Of a stretch of 64,000 nucleotides of DNA, positions 1 through 11,626 are shown piece by piece. Both the position numbers and the translations under genes were made by a program. The notes under the pieces were generated by a model. The model had not been told where the DNA came from. It searched no databases and saw only the letters and a list, made by a program, of their open reading frames with translations. The stretch is from assembly GCA_964035015.1 (NCBI GenBank), contig OZ035998.1:28970529-29034528 (forward strand), written 5' to 3'. The number at the start of each line of letters is the position of its first letter. Position 1 is the stretch's first letter. The DNA is from Corallium rubrum (taxonomy: Eukaryota > Cnidaria > Anthozoa > Scleralcyonacea > Coralliidae).

Positions 1-2
1 TG

Positions 3-2222
3 GATGATTCACAACAGTCATCTAGCACTCCTCCAATTACCTTTGGTCCACATCAAAAACTCAGCAGAGGGGATGAAATGTATGCCATGAAAGAAGAATA
101 TAATATGGTGCAAGAAAGAAAATTTGTCTGCTCTCTTGATTTACTTCTTGCAGCATTTCAAGCTAGATGTCAGACACCTGGGTGTACTGCCTTGCCCAAT
201 ATTAAATATCACTTTGTCGGCATAACCCTTATTGTGAACTGTCTATGTTCATCAGGGCATAAATATAGATTTTGCACATCCCACCAAGTCAATGAGATTT
301 ATGCCAGCAATCTCCAGGCAGCTGCTTCAATAATTCTATCTGGAAGCCATTACGCAAAAGTAGAACGCATGGCAAAATTTCTAAATCTGGAATTCCTGTC
401 CAAGTCAACCTATTACAGATTCCAACGGCTGTATTTGGTTCCAGAAATAAACGAGTGGTGGTGTTGGATGAGGGGTGAAGTGATCATGGAATTTTCTGGA
501 AAAGATGTTGTTGTTGGTGGTGATGGCCAATGTGACTCGCCAGGGTTCAATGCCAAGAATCTTTGCTACTTTATGATGGAGGTAGAGTCAAATTATATTC
601 TTGACATTGAAGTCTTGGATAAGAGACATGTTGGCCTGATCTCCACAAATATGGAAAAAGAGGCAGTTCGTCGAAGTCTTGATCGAGTTACCAAAGAAAT
701 AAAAGTGGTTGAGCTGGTGACTGATGCATCCACATCTGTGAAAGCATTACTTGGTAAGTTATAAAATTGAAAAATTCAACTTGATAATCCCATCTTCATC
801 TAGGATTCGAGGTAATATATTAATATACATGAGATGGATACTGATTTCCTTCGGGTTTTCTTGACGAATCGAGATAGCACACAGGTTAGATAGCACACAT
901 ACAGTACAACTTGGTCTATTTATTTTATTGATGAAAATTACTTTTCAATTTCAGGATCCCAATATAAAGATATAGTGCACAGCTTAGATGTGTGGCACAA
1001 GTCAAAAAGTATTAAAAAATGTCTGGCGAAGGTTTGTATATTAGACACATGATTTAGCATAGAAAACAACTTGAGGGCACTCAGATACTGCATACCCCTC
1101 CCAACACATTAAGTCAAGTAGTATATAGTATTAATATCAACTTACAGTAGCGTGATGTGGATTATAGTTGGGTAAACCAAAGGCGATGCAAAAGATTAAG
1201 GATTGGTCATCTCATATCATCAGACATTTCTGGTACTGCTCCAGTGAATGCCGACAAGATGATGCCACCTCTGACGATGAAGCACTAAGACTTATGAAGG
1301 TATTTATTTGCTTAATTGTTTGTGCACTACTAAGTAGAAATTCACCAACAAAGGTGGTTGTTAATTTTTTTATTTGTTTCATATTTGTTTAGGATAAATG
1401 GATTGGATTGCTGCATCATATTTGCAACGATCACCAGTGGCTTGGGGGTCAATGTGACCATGATGATGATGATAACCATGATGAAAGTCTCTCCTGGTTT
1501 GATCGTCGCGATAAAGACTTCATCGAACTGCAAAAGGTCATTTTGAATCCAGACCTACTTGCCAGTTTCAAGTACTATACCCGTTTCAGGTAAGGTAAAA
1601 ATGAATTGTCTGCTTTTCTTGTACTTTCACCAATTTTAGCCAATAATGTCATAATTTACATGTACCAAAAACCAAGTGGAGTAAATGGAAGTTTTTGATA
1701 TTTTAACTGTTGTAGGCATACTGGTGGTATCGAGTGCGCAAACAGTCTTGGTTTGGTTTACACTCCAAAGCGAACACCTTTCAAGTAAGTTTTTGTCCAG
1801 CAAAAAGTTTTATATGGTCAAATGCTGAATACTATTTTACTGGGAAATAATCTTTAAAATTGCAAATTTTTAGGTATCAAGTATACAAAGCAAGGCGACA
1901 ACTAACAGCCATAGACTGGAATTTCCATCTTGGCCTTAAACAGATGAAATCGCAGTCTGGTGAGGATATGGTGACAAGAAAATATAACCCCAGAACCAGA
2001 GAGTGGGATATCAAAAAAGTGAAATGTGCAAAAGGTTATGAATATATCCCATTGCTAATTTCGCATGTGTTAAGGAAGAGAGTTATGGATGTTGATGGCG
2101 TTACACAAACGGTTGATCTAAATAAGAGTGACCCTTCCCTTATTTCGCCAACCATTGCTCATGTACCACCACCACCTACAAAGGAAATTGCTGCCAGAAG
2201 AAGCAGATTTGTAAGAAAGTAG
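3..2222 (+). CDS. Transposase-like gene (GDG/DSPG family), 5' partial, six exons
   Basis: Six exons join without a stop: <3-753, 955-1031, 1168-1299, 1393-1589, 1716-1784, 1874-2222. Every intron is GT-AG and the phases match (1, 0, 0, 2, 2). The frame is open to base 3, so the N-terminus lies outside the window. Visible features are a cysteine-bearing segment (CQTPGC), the block GGDGQCDSPG, then LVTDAS, SLDVWHKSK, a histidine/tryptophan stretch, HTGGIECANS and a basic tail ending RRSRFVRK. The order D (GGDG), D (LVTD), D (DVWH) and E (GGIE) fits an RNase-H-fold DDE/D transposase. From memory, related multi-copy proteins occur in cnidarian and fish genomes; no search was run. No frameshift or stop is seen, so this copy looks functional. 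It converges on the ballast-domain gene at 3697-5405, and a degraded locus at 35.4-38.6 kb repeats that pairing. It could instead be a domesticated host gene. Confidence 0.72.
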
Positions 2223-2310
2223 ACAGATATGGAGACTTTAAAACTACAATATGCTTTCAATAAATTCCAGTTGGTAATGCAGCGTGAGATATCTTCTCTA
2301 CTATATTGAC

Positions 2311-2450
2311 CCTTTAACCTATTAACTGGCAGTACTCTTCCACTGACAAGTAAAATCATCTGGCATTAGACAGAGTAAAATACTCTGGCGCTAGACAGTA
2401 AAATACTAAAGTAGGTGCATCTGGGTGCATTGCCAGATAATGGGTTAACA
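2311..2450. repeat. MITE-like element, TTAACC/GGGTTAA ends, copy 1
   Basis: It begins TTTAACCTATTAACTGGCAG and ends with the imperfect inverse ...GCCAGATAATGGGTTAA. Inside is the phrase 'aaaatcatctggcattagacagagtaaaatac' in variant form, which recurs at 2471-2583, 8993-9095 and (reversed) 43660-43722. It has no coding capacity. Confidence 0.6.
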
Positions 2451-2470
2451 AGAGATACTGGCAGATAGTT

Positions 2471-2583
2471 GTTAACTCATTAACTGGCAATACTCTTCCA
2501 CTGACGAGTGAAATCGTCTGGCATAGACAGAGTAAAATACTACAGTAGGCGCATCGGGGAGTATTGCTAGCTAATGGGTTAAA
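2471..2583. repeat. MITE-like element, same family, copy 2
   Basis: TTAACTCATTAACTGGCAAT at the left is mirrored by ATTGCTAGCTAATGGGTTAA at the right. It lies directly after copy 1 in the same orientation, giving a short head-to-tail pair downstream of the transposase-like gene. Confidence 0.6.
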
Positions 2584-2789
2584 TGTAAATATTTTGTTGA
2601 CTTTTTTGGTAATTTTTGGGGCTTGTAAATTAATTAAATATAAGAATTTCTTTTCATATAGTGGTGACACTATTTATTAAAATGTTTCCCATGAAATAGA
2701 TATAATGTGCATTATATGTATTGTACAAAATTCAGCATTATATACAAAACAGTGGTAACTCTGAATATAAACATTCTATTGACATACTA

Positions 2790-2793
<4 letters not shown>

Positions 2794-2847
<54 letters not shown>
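2794..2847. repeat. (AT)n microsatellite
   Basis: An almost pure AT dinucleotide run abutting the tRNA-derived SINE pair that follows. Confidence 0.95.
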
Positions 2848-2849
<2 letters not shown>

Positions 2850-3372
2850 TAATATTGGGCATTTCGCTCGATTACATAGCATGTTCTAAGGATTTTAGGT
2901 GAAGGAAAATTCGAGCATAGAATATATACATTTTAAGACCAAACTGGGACCAGTTGCGAAAAATGCAACTACACAGGCCTTCCGGCAGGAATTGAACCCA
3001 CGACCTTGCGATTCTAGTGCAATGCTCTGACCACTGAGCCACGGAGGGCGTTGCCGAGAGCTTGATCGCGAGTTCTGTATATATATATAATAAGGTGGTA
3101 ATGCCAGGATTAGAATGAGGTATATTATAGGTAATATTGGGCATTTCGCTCGATTACATAGCATGTTCTAAGGATTTTAGGTGAAGGAAAATTCGAGCGT
3201 AGAATATATACATTTTAAGACCAAACCGGGACCAGTTGCGAAAAATGCAACTACACAGGCCTTCCGGCAGGAATTGAACCCCACGACCTTGCGATTCTAG
3301 TGCAATGCTCTGACCACTGAGCCACGGAGGGCGTTGCCGAGAGCTTGATCGCGAGTTCTGTATATATATATA
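2848..3372 (-). repeat. Two tandem tRNA-derived SINE units
   Basis: Two units about 281 bp apart start at 2850 and 3131. Read on -, each contains a tRNA-like core (about 2977-3049 in unit 1) with an A-box-like GGCTCAGTGG, a class-I cloverleaf spacing, anticodon-loop CTAGAAT and a B-box GGTTCAATTCC. Acceptor arms pair imperfectly. Each core is followed by a shared non-tRNA body and an AT-rich tail. The same element forms the array at 20140-21060. The conserved flanks argue against a working tRNA gene. Confidence 0.8.
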
Positions 3373-3373
3373 T

Positions 3374-3497
3374 ATTTTCGCTTACCTCAAAAGTCTGCAA
3401 CAGGCTTTTTCATCTAAAAAAGAATCTTCAGGCAGATTTTTTTTTTTTTTTTTTTAAATGAAACAGCCTGTTGCAGACTTTTGAGGTAAGCGAAAAT
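3374..3497. repeat. Hairpin MITE with about 39-bp arms
   Basis: The left arm starts ATTTTCGCTTACCTCAAAAG and the right arm ends CTTTTGAGGTAAGCGAAAAT, nearly perfect inverse copies separated by a T-rich loop. AT runs lie on both sides, with 3514-3559 being a second (AT)n. Confidence 0.8.
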
Positions 3498-3508
3498 CTA
3501 TATTTGCT

Positions 3509-3561
<53 letters not shown>

Positions 3562-3696
3562 ATAGTCAAATGTTCAAATCTATATAAAATATTCATACTC
3601 AGAGTTACCATTGTTTTGTATAGTAACCAAGTTTGGTGTAATGACTAATTCTGAAAATAGATATATTGTGCGCTGAGAATATTAAATTATACATTA

Positions 3697-5405
3697 CTAG
3701 TGTTCCCTATACCCCATGTAAATTCCAGTAATAGATGGAAATCGTTCCCTTATGTTCAATACAACACATGAAGGACAGACTCGTCTATTTCCTTTACCGA
3801 GATGACCATGGCGGGCAAGAATAAATTGTCTGTATGCTGCTTTTCGAAAAGCCCTGGTACTGCTATCTTCTCTGTCATTTCGTATGTCACTTGTATTCCT
3901 AATGCACAACTCTAGCACATCTGGGTCAAGACACAACTTTGTGAATCGAGAAGAAGATGTTATGCATTTCTTTAATTTGCAACACTTATTCTCAATTTCC
4001 TGCGGCATTGGGTGACATCTGCCACAAACACACCAATCTGGCACACCACCTGTTGCAGAATCCTGCACTTGATCTGGGTTCTGTGGGTTATTGGAGTCTT
4101 GGGTGGTTGGTCCACTGCCTGCCTGTGGTCTATCATCTGGTTGTTCAGTTAAGGATTGACCAAATTCTCCAAGATCTTCACTCTCATCAAGGTCATCCTC
4201 CAGAATTAGCAAGGTGTCAATATAATCCATGCTACCAATCCCTCTCCGTAAGCTTCGAATAGCAAGCTTCCTTACTAAAGCATCATCTAGTGTTGCGATG
4301 AAATCCTGAAATATGAAATAGATCTGGATGACATTTACAGGTCACTAAAATGCAGTACAGGTACAACATGGAGTACAGGCCCCTGCATCTAAACCCCTCC
4401 ATGTATCAGCCCTTCAAAAAATGCTTACGAACAAATACAAGCCTTGAGGGTATTGTCCGTGAATGGGGTGGGTGGGGTGGGGGGTGTTGTACCACCATCC
4501 AAAGAGTCTATACTTTATCTGTAACTGCCATAATATATATAACTCCCAAATTTGCCATTATTTTCAGTCCTTTCTATCATCAAATATACCTCACATTTCC
4601 ACTGCTGTGTTTACTGTTATTAGTCTGACACACTATAAAGTTGTATGTGTATTAATTTCACACAACACACGGTAAGACAACTGAGCATGCATTGGCCCTA
4701 CATTGGATTCCAAATACTGATCTCTTACTCTCTTTATGTCAAGAATATTGCACTAAATTCATATTTTTAGCATTTTTTGATAGCAAGGTTGCAAATTTAG
4801 AATTATATGATTGTATATACTAATACACACACACTAAAATTGAGTGCATCAGGTTACAAGCCTTGTTCTAAGAGGGGATAAAATTATATTTAAACCAAAT
4901 TTGATCGAACCAAATCGACACTTTACCTTTACATCTTTATGTTCCTTTTCCCTCTGTGCCTCCTCGGACTCAGCTGGATTGTGGCTTAGACGAAAGCCTT
5001 TCGCTCTGCCCTGCTTCGCACGTGTAGCTTTTCCGGCTGCTTGCCGTGTATTACCCCTGTCATCTCGCTCCCTTTCCGAGTTTTCTGCCATTGCCTAAAA
5101 CAAAATCACACAAGAAATCGTCAAATTTAAGGCTTTCGTATAATCATTGCAATAATTCCAATAATACATTGACAGACTTACCCTATTCTTGCAAGGTTTA
5201 TTGCGAGTACCGCAGTTGCATTCATCTGAACATTCAATATTACTCCCCTTGCAAGGACAGCCTCGAGTCCCATTTTCTTTTCTCTTGACACTGCAAGAAC
5301 TCTTACAATCGCAATGACTTGCCTATATAAAACGAAGTCATCGTCAATTCAACAATTCTCCTCTATACATGTATATGCAAATATATGCAAATTTTTACCT
5401 ACCAT
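3697..5405 (-). CDS. CXC-like cysteine cluster + P2X7 ballast-domain protein
   Basis: Four exons: 5405-5403 (the ATG alone), 5322-5182, 5094-4927 (a donor 6 nt earlier is possible) and 4305-3697. All junctions are phase 0 and GT-AG, giving about 306 residues. Exon 2 is a dense cysteine cluster (CDCKSSC, GCPCKG, CNCG, KPCKN) resembling CXC/tesmin-type or Msl2-type zinc modules. Exon 3 is charged and basic. Exon 4 has an acidic leader, then PDWCVCGRCHPMP, NKCC, FRKAAYRQF, GNRRVCPSCVV and IRERFPS, the signature of the P2X7 receptor C-terminal ballast domain, which in vertebrates binds zinc and guanine nucleotide. There are no P2X membrane segments, so it is probably nuclear or cytosolic. It converges on the transposase-like gene; a broken paralogue lies at 36390-38484. 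Function as a DNA-binding transposition partner is inference. Confidence 0.8.
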
Positions 5406-5880
5406 GTTGACAGTGTTTTCCTTCGGTTGCTTCGTTCCTCTGATGGCGGTAGGTTATTCCGATTGATTTCCGACAATTTACGAAATATCTCTGTTATGCC
5501 CAGAAAAAATGCGCACGGGGTGACACTGCTCCTTTAAGTAGACGCGTAAAAGTTGACAGCTACTGAAGCCGACTGACATACAACAGAGGTGCTAAAGGCT
5601 ATAATATAATCAAACTTGTAAGTCAAAATACAGCGCAAATGCAGTACTGATTACTGAAGTCAAAATGCAGTGAAAATGCAGCGCTGAAGTCAAAATGCAG
5701 CGCATATGCAGCGCTTTATTTTTGTGTAGATCTATATCAATGCGCTGCAGTTGCATTCAATATCGACAAAAAGTGCAGCGCATACTGTGTGGCGCATCTG
5801 CAGCGCATCTGCAGCGGATTTACAGTCAAGAAAAAGTCAAAATGCAGTTACCATGCAGCGCTGCCATTTCCGTACGGGAT
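5406..5880. repeat. Upstream region with degenerate tandem AGTCAAAATGCAGCGC repeat
   Basis: Upstream of the ballast gene's ATG. From about 5620 to 5870 the phrases 'agtcaaaatgcagc' and 'atgcagcgc' recur many times with irregular spacing. The part nearest the gene (5406-5620) should hold its promoter or an element end, but no motif is decisive. Confidence 0.5.
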
Positions 5881-6274
5881 ACAACAATAACCTAGATCAA
5901 ACCAATGGGGTCCTTGGTTGTTCTGTGTTAATGACTGAAAATAAGATTATCTGTTTGCTGCACAAAGCAGCAACTCAACCACTGTGTCTATACAGTATAT
6001 AATTAAGTTTTATAGTCACTTGCACTCACAGGAATGAGCAATAATGTAAATGTATGATGTACTGTAGGTTACTTCTCAGCAGTACTGTATTAATTAATAC
6101 ATATCTCCAGAACTGATCAAGAAATTTCTATATACAATGTAAAATCAAATAATTGAGAATTTCAGTCATATCAAGGAAAATTTATTCAGAGATTGAGGAC
6201 TCGATCAGGACTGCATAAAGAATTTAGAATATTAAGGTAAATGAATAGCTGGTACATTAGCATGATGTTCATAC

Positions 6275-6277
<3 letters not shown>
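5881..6277. other. Intergenic, nothing recognised
   Basis: AT-rich sequence without a supported ORF, tRNA, or inverted repeat. Confidence 0.5.
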
Positions 6278-6307
<30 letters not shown>

Positions 6308-6468
6308 GTTTTGTTTTGTTTTGTTTTGTTTTGTTTTGTTTTGTTTTGTTTTGTTTTGTTTTGTTTTGTTTTGTTTTGTTTTGTTTTGTTTTGTTTTGTT
6401 TTGTTTTGTTTTGTTTTGTTTTGTTTTGTTTTGTTTTGTTTTGTTTTGTTTTGTTTTGTTTTGTTTTA
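6278..6468. repeat. (TTTTG)n microsatellite
   Basis: About 37 almost perfect pentanucleotide copies, ending in TTTTA variants. Open frames across it (FCFVL repeats) are artefacts of the repeat. Confidence 0.97.
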
Positions 6469-7806
6469 TTTTATTTAATCAAGGTATATGTAAATTAAAT
6501 TTGTGTGTTTCATTACATCTATTGGAAAGAGTGGGACATTTCAAGACTGTGGAATAATTAAATGCATGAAAGCCTGCCGTCCATATTAACTGTATCCTCT
6601 TTCCTTCGTGGTAATGTAGTGACACTGGACTTTTTTTCAATATTACAGGTCAATAAAACCCTCCTAAAGTCTGGAGCCAGTGGTTAATATTAAATTGCCT
6701 CAAACATGTTCCAACCAACCTTAATTGCTACAGTCTGTATATCATCAATTATCATCAATCGGTCGATTCTGGCGCCTACAACACGGTAAGTATCCTCACG
6801 CATAGCCTTGTTTTCCATTTGTTTCTTTCCTTAGTAATTTTTGGATTTCATTTGTCAACGATTTAGGCGAAGCATGGACAAAGTAACCCTTTCACCATTT
6901 TTTGTTTTGTTTTATTTTTTTTGCTTTGATTTGGAATTTTGGACTGGGTATGAGTTGAGAAATTGTGAATTGTGAATATGGAAACTTTTATTCTATCGTT
7001 TTAGTGCAAATATGTATGTGTTGATCATCATCCCTCTATCAAAGTTATATAAATGTTTAAGTGATCTGTGCTGATTAAAAAGAGACTATAGTATTAAAGC
7101 AGTAACCACCCTCTACTATTGAGAATATGGACTGAATGGTAAGAGATTTATTGCAGTTTCTAAACAGAATTGTCTTCGTAAAGTTAACGGATTCTGTATT
7201 CAAACACAAATCCCTCATGTCTTCATATCCGTCCTATATTATAATCTTCTGTAGAGTTGCCTGTAAAAGAGGATTCCCTAACCAATAATTTTTAATTACC
7301 ATTCTATAGTTAAATATTCTGTGTTCTCTTCTGCTTTATAGGAATTCAAATCTGATATTACAGTCTGTATTTTCTTCTGTATAAACAAAAGTACTGCAAC
7401 AAGCTGTAACTATACTTACAGTCAAGTGCAATCATCATACAGTATTAGTGATTTTCATGATCAGGTAATAATTATGTAAGTAATTTATATGCACACTATT
7501 CCACTCACATTAGCACAATTTGGTGTTATAGTTAAACCAGATGTTCTCTTGCATGTGACTTTGCAATATATTGATATGCAACGTTGCAATTTGGATTGAT
7601 CATTTCAATCAGCAACCTGCAAACACTTTAATTATCACAATTCCTCAATGGGTTGCCCTAAAAATCGTTTTAAAAGCCAAACTTTGTTAGTGCGAAATTC
7701 TACATACTGCACAGTTAGAGCCATTTAATACCTTCAAGTATAACATCACATTTATGTGTATGCAAGAGAACATCCAGTTTGACTATAAATGATTTTTTGA
7801 CTACAC

Positions 7807-7873
<67 letters not shown>

Positions 7874-8780
7874 GGCATGTACAACTGGGCAATTCTTTTA
7901 CTGACTATCAATGTTGATGGTTATGTTCTTAACATATACCATCCAGGCAACCACATTTAATTTTTATGAATAACTTAATAAGTACTTTAACCAATACAAT
8001 TATGGTATTTCCCAACATTTTCAGAAACGTGAGGGACTGATTTGGCCAGTACAATTAAGTAGCAGACTTCTTTATGGTGGACCTTAGTAGTTAATACACC
8101 ATCTGTTGTCAAGCTAGCTTTCTAATGCTACTACAATACAGTTTCTTAAACAAGTAAGATTTTTACTTTTTTATTAGTCAAACTTCTTCATAAATTAAAA
8201 TTTGTTCCTTTTCAGTTCTACAAATCACTGAGCTATTTTGTGATTGTATGATCCATACACCTGATCTTTTCCGATACCCTCCTATATATATTTTACATTA
8301 TTATTGTGAATCTCTGATAAGTTTTTATGCTTTATCTGATTGCAGAAAAAGGGCATTTTTATAATTGTCTTTCAACTGGACCAAGCTAGGAAGCTGTATA
8401 TTCAGTATAGTTCACCTGAAACAGTACAGTATATGTACATGTACAAGCTGAGGCAATGGTAGAAACTTTGGTTTAGTACTATTCAATTTGAGGAATTCTA
8501 TTTAGAAAAAAATACAAACTTTATATTGATCTGTGGAAAGAAAATTATGAGCTGACAGTGCATGTTCATTACATCATGTAATTGTATTTATATAATTTAA
8601 ATACTGTAAATGTATATTATTTAAAGTAGTAGGATGTACATTAGTGGACGAGGGTATAATTAACACCTGTTTCAGTTTAGGATTATTTAATAGGCCACAA
8701 GCACTACTGTTAAGATTACAGTCAAAACTTTAGATACATTGCAACAGGCTATTCACCTGTCCAGGCTATTCACCTGACCA
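6469..8780. other. Intergenic, AT-rich
   Basis: I looked on the minus strand for membrane exons that would complete the ZIP-like gene at 9664-12705 and found none. An (AT)n microsatellite sits at about 7809-7866. No other feature is supported. Confidence 0.45.
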
Positions 8781-8850
8781 GGCTATTGACCTGACATTAT
8801 AACCTGGCATGCGCGGGCGAGGGGTTTGCGTTTACGTATTTCTAGTAATA
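8781..8850 (+). repeat. Possible Helitron 3' end (CTAGT)
   Basis: The segment GGCGAGGGGTTTGCGTTTAC followed by GTATTTCTAGT closely resembles 22024-22060 and 23325-23356, each stopping at ATTTCTAGT. CTAG before a T is the usual 3' boundary of Helitrons. A clear terminal hairpin is not obvious, so this is tentative. Just upstream (8738-8790) the phrase 'caggctattcacctg' occurs three times. Confidence 0.3.
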
Positions 8851-8992
8851 TGGCTATTGTATGGTTCATTTTATTTTGTTTCGAACGTTGTTTTCGTCTT
8901 CGGAGTGATATGCTGTTTACCTTACCTATTAATATTGGCCTTCTTGTTTACACCAGTTCGGCTTCTATTTGTTGTGTTTTTAGATAAACAGC

Positions 8993-9095
8993 TTTAACTC
9001 ATTCCTGTCCGGGGGCTTCCCCAGAGGTGAATAAAATCGTCTGGCGTTAGCCAGAATAAAATACTAAAGACCAATTCGGACAAGAAAGAGTTAAA
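8993..9095. repeat. MITE, TTTAACTC termini
   Basis: TTTAACTCATTCCTGTCCGG at the left and CGGACAAGAAAGAGTTAAA at the right are inverse copies. It shares the internal 'aaaatcgtctggcgttag' phrase with the elements at 2311-2583 and 43660-43722. Confidence 0.65.
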
Positions 9096-9302
9096 GAAAA
9101 CCAGCAGTTATGCCCCAACACATATTATTGTCCAGAATATTTGAATAAAGATACCCAATTCTCTTGATTTGTATTCAAATCAACTAGTCAGGAATTTTCC
9201 CTACAAAACTTACAGGGCCGAGGAGAAAGCGTATTGACCAGTCGGTCAATATATTAAAATCCCGATCGCTCAGGAACCAATCAGCATTGCGTATACTGAG
9301 TA

Positions 9303-9640
9303 ATGAGTAATGATTTATTTAACGTCGTAAGCACAGGATGTGGTCGCCCAATCATCCGAGCCAGAGGCTCATGTTAAAAGTGCACGACATAAGCTGAGAC
9401 ATAAGTGTTGATGATTCTGCGGAGGGAGGGAAACCGCAGAACCCTGCGCAAAACCCTCGAAGCACAGAAGAGACCAACTAAACTCTACTCACATGAAATT
9501 CAAGTTCGAGAACAGGGTTATTCCCAGACGGTCACCCATCCAAGTACTAACCCCGTCCAACTGGGCTTAACTGCAGCGCCACCCGTGCTTCCAGTGGTGG
9601 CTACAGCCCTGTATTTACACCTTATTACACCAAACCCAGC
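9303..9640 (-). repeat. 5S rRNA-derived SINE
   Basis: Read on -, bases 9582-9516 run GTGGCGCTGCAGTTAAGCCC ... GGTTAGTACTTGGATGGGTG ... CTGGGAATAACC, the internal-promoter (box A/IE/C) region of 5S rRNA with substitutions. The 5' half of 5S is missing and the rest is unrelated sequence, so this is a retroposed SINE (SINE3-like head) rather than a 5S gene. Confidence 0.7.
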
Positions 9641-9663
9641 CATATAATAATGTTATTTATTAT

Positions 9664-10435
9664 TCAGCATACCTTTTCGTATTTGCTTTTTGTATGATGA
9701 TTATCATCATCATGATGATCATCAGCCTCTCTTCGATATCTGCCTGTTCCAAGTCGTTCTGCTTTCAGATTTGTTGTCAAGGCAATCGTGTTAACTGGCA
9801 AAGATCGTCGACGACGATGGTCATGGTCATGATCAGTTTCCTTCTTGTCATTACTGGAATGTTTTCCTGCAATCTTCAGATTCTTTAAGAGTTCTTCTAT
9901 CTTCTCTTTGTTAACAACGTCATTGCTGGCATATTTTTCAAAAAGCTTGCTCACGAAAAATGAAGGACAAGGTAAAGCCGTTTTGTGTTCAAGTTCTATA
10001 CAGTGTCCGTCAAGCAGCTTAGAGACGATAATCGTACTTATGTGTGAAAATATTTCCTTGGTGATCTCCGCTTCAGTTGAGATATTTTGATCATGGAAAA
10101 CTTCGTGCATTGAAAAACACTGCAATAAATGAAATTATTTTCAGTGAGTCCAAAACAAAAACACTTTGGTTTACTTCAACAATAATGATAAGCGATTTAA
10201 CGACTGAACGAACGAACGAACGAACGAACGAACGAACGAACGAACGAACGAACGAACGAACGAACGAACGAACGAACGAACGAACGAACGAACGAACGAA
10301 CGAACGAACGAACGAACGAACGAACGAACGAACGAACGAACGAACGAACGAACGAACGAACGAACGAACGAACGAACGAACGAACGAACGAACGAACGAA
10401 CGAACGAACGAACGAACGAACGAACGAACGAACGA

Positions 10436-10466
<31 letters not shown>

Positions 10467-11571
10467 AACGAACAATGCACGAGAAAGTCTATCTTTATCG
10501 CTTGACGTGTTTTTTTGAGTAATTCCTGGTCAACACTCGAAATAAATTTCATATTTCCGCACATCCATGTATTATTCTCAATTTAAACTTCAATATGAGT
10601 GACGGTGTATTTTGATATTGCCACAACATTGAGATTTGAACTAATTTGACTGTAGTTTTTGTGTGTGTTTATGCTTCAAACTTCTTTCACTTCATAAATA
10701 GTATCTTTTTTACTGATATATTGAACTGTCACATCTTCCTACCTGCTTTCGAGACGCTAACGGGCTTCGATTACTTTAAAAAGTGACAATAAATTTTTCG
10801 CCATATTGAATTTTTAAATCGTTGAAAGTTTTCGTGGCGATAACGTAATAGTATAGATAAGTTTTGTGGAAACACCACGCAAAATATTTATTTGCTAAGC
10901 TTTGGGCCTGTTGACTCAGGCCTCCTTATTACTCTTATGAAGGCCTGAGTCAACAGGCCGAATTAAGCTTAGCAAATAAATATTTTACGTGGTGTTTCCA
11001 CAAAACATATCTATATATAATGAGCTAGTATATTATTCACTTGAGCTATAAACTAGCGCATGCGTAAACATTTTCTGCGGTGTATGCAAGTGTTCAATTT
11101 TTGCAACACCAAGAGGTATTTCATTCATAAAACTTAACTCGGTCACAGGCTTTAAATGTCAAGGTACCAGCCTCGATATATCGGCGTAAATTTGCTTAAT
11201 TTTAGAAGTGGACTTACCTTGCTCGCATCGAGCTGTTTTCCGATTGATTCATTAACATCTCTTAGCATTTGATCCAAAATCTGCTCACACAGCCCACTCG
11301 TTTGGTATCTTTTCAAAAGTTCTTTATAAACGTCGACTTTCTGCGTTACAAATTTGGTTCCGTGTTCGTCAGGTTCCTCGTCCGCTGAATGTTCTTCATC
11401 TGAGTGTTCCGCTTCATCTGAGTGTTCTTCATCTGAGTGTTCCTCATTCCGTAGAAGAGTGTAGATTATTACTGCAGCAATCTCGCCAAAATCTGTTTCA
11501 TTGACAATGTCGGCTGTTGAAATGTTGTAAAATCCGAACAATGAACTAGCCGTTACGCACTAAACAAGAAT

Positions 11572-11626
<55 letters not shown>

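Noticed and set aside
3697-4305. A P2X7 ion-channel gene
   Set aside because: Only the cytosolic ballast domain is present; the upstream exons encode a cysteine cluster and a basic segment, not membrane segments or a P2X ectodomain.
6241-6557. Long ORFs of FCFVL repeats
   Set aside because: Pure translation of the (TTTTG)n microsatellite.
9516-9582. 5S rRNA gene
   Set aside because: Only the 3' promoter half is present, with substitutions, fused to unrelated sequence.
10077-10564. ORFs of NERT repeats (+) and FVRS repeats (-)
   Set aside because: Both read the (ACGA)n tract; the same tract is open in several frames.
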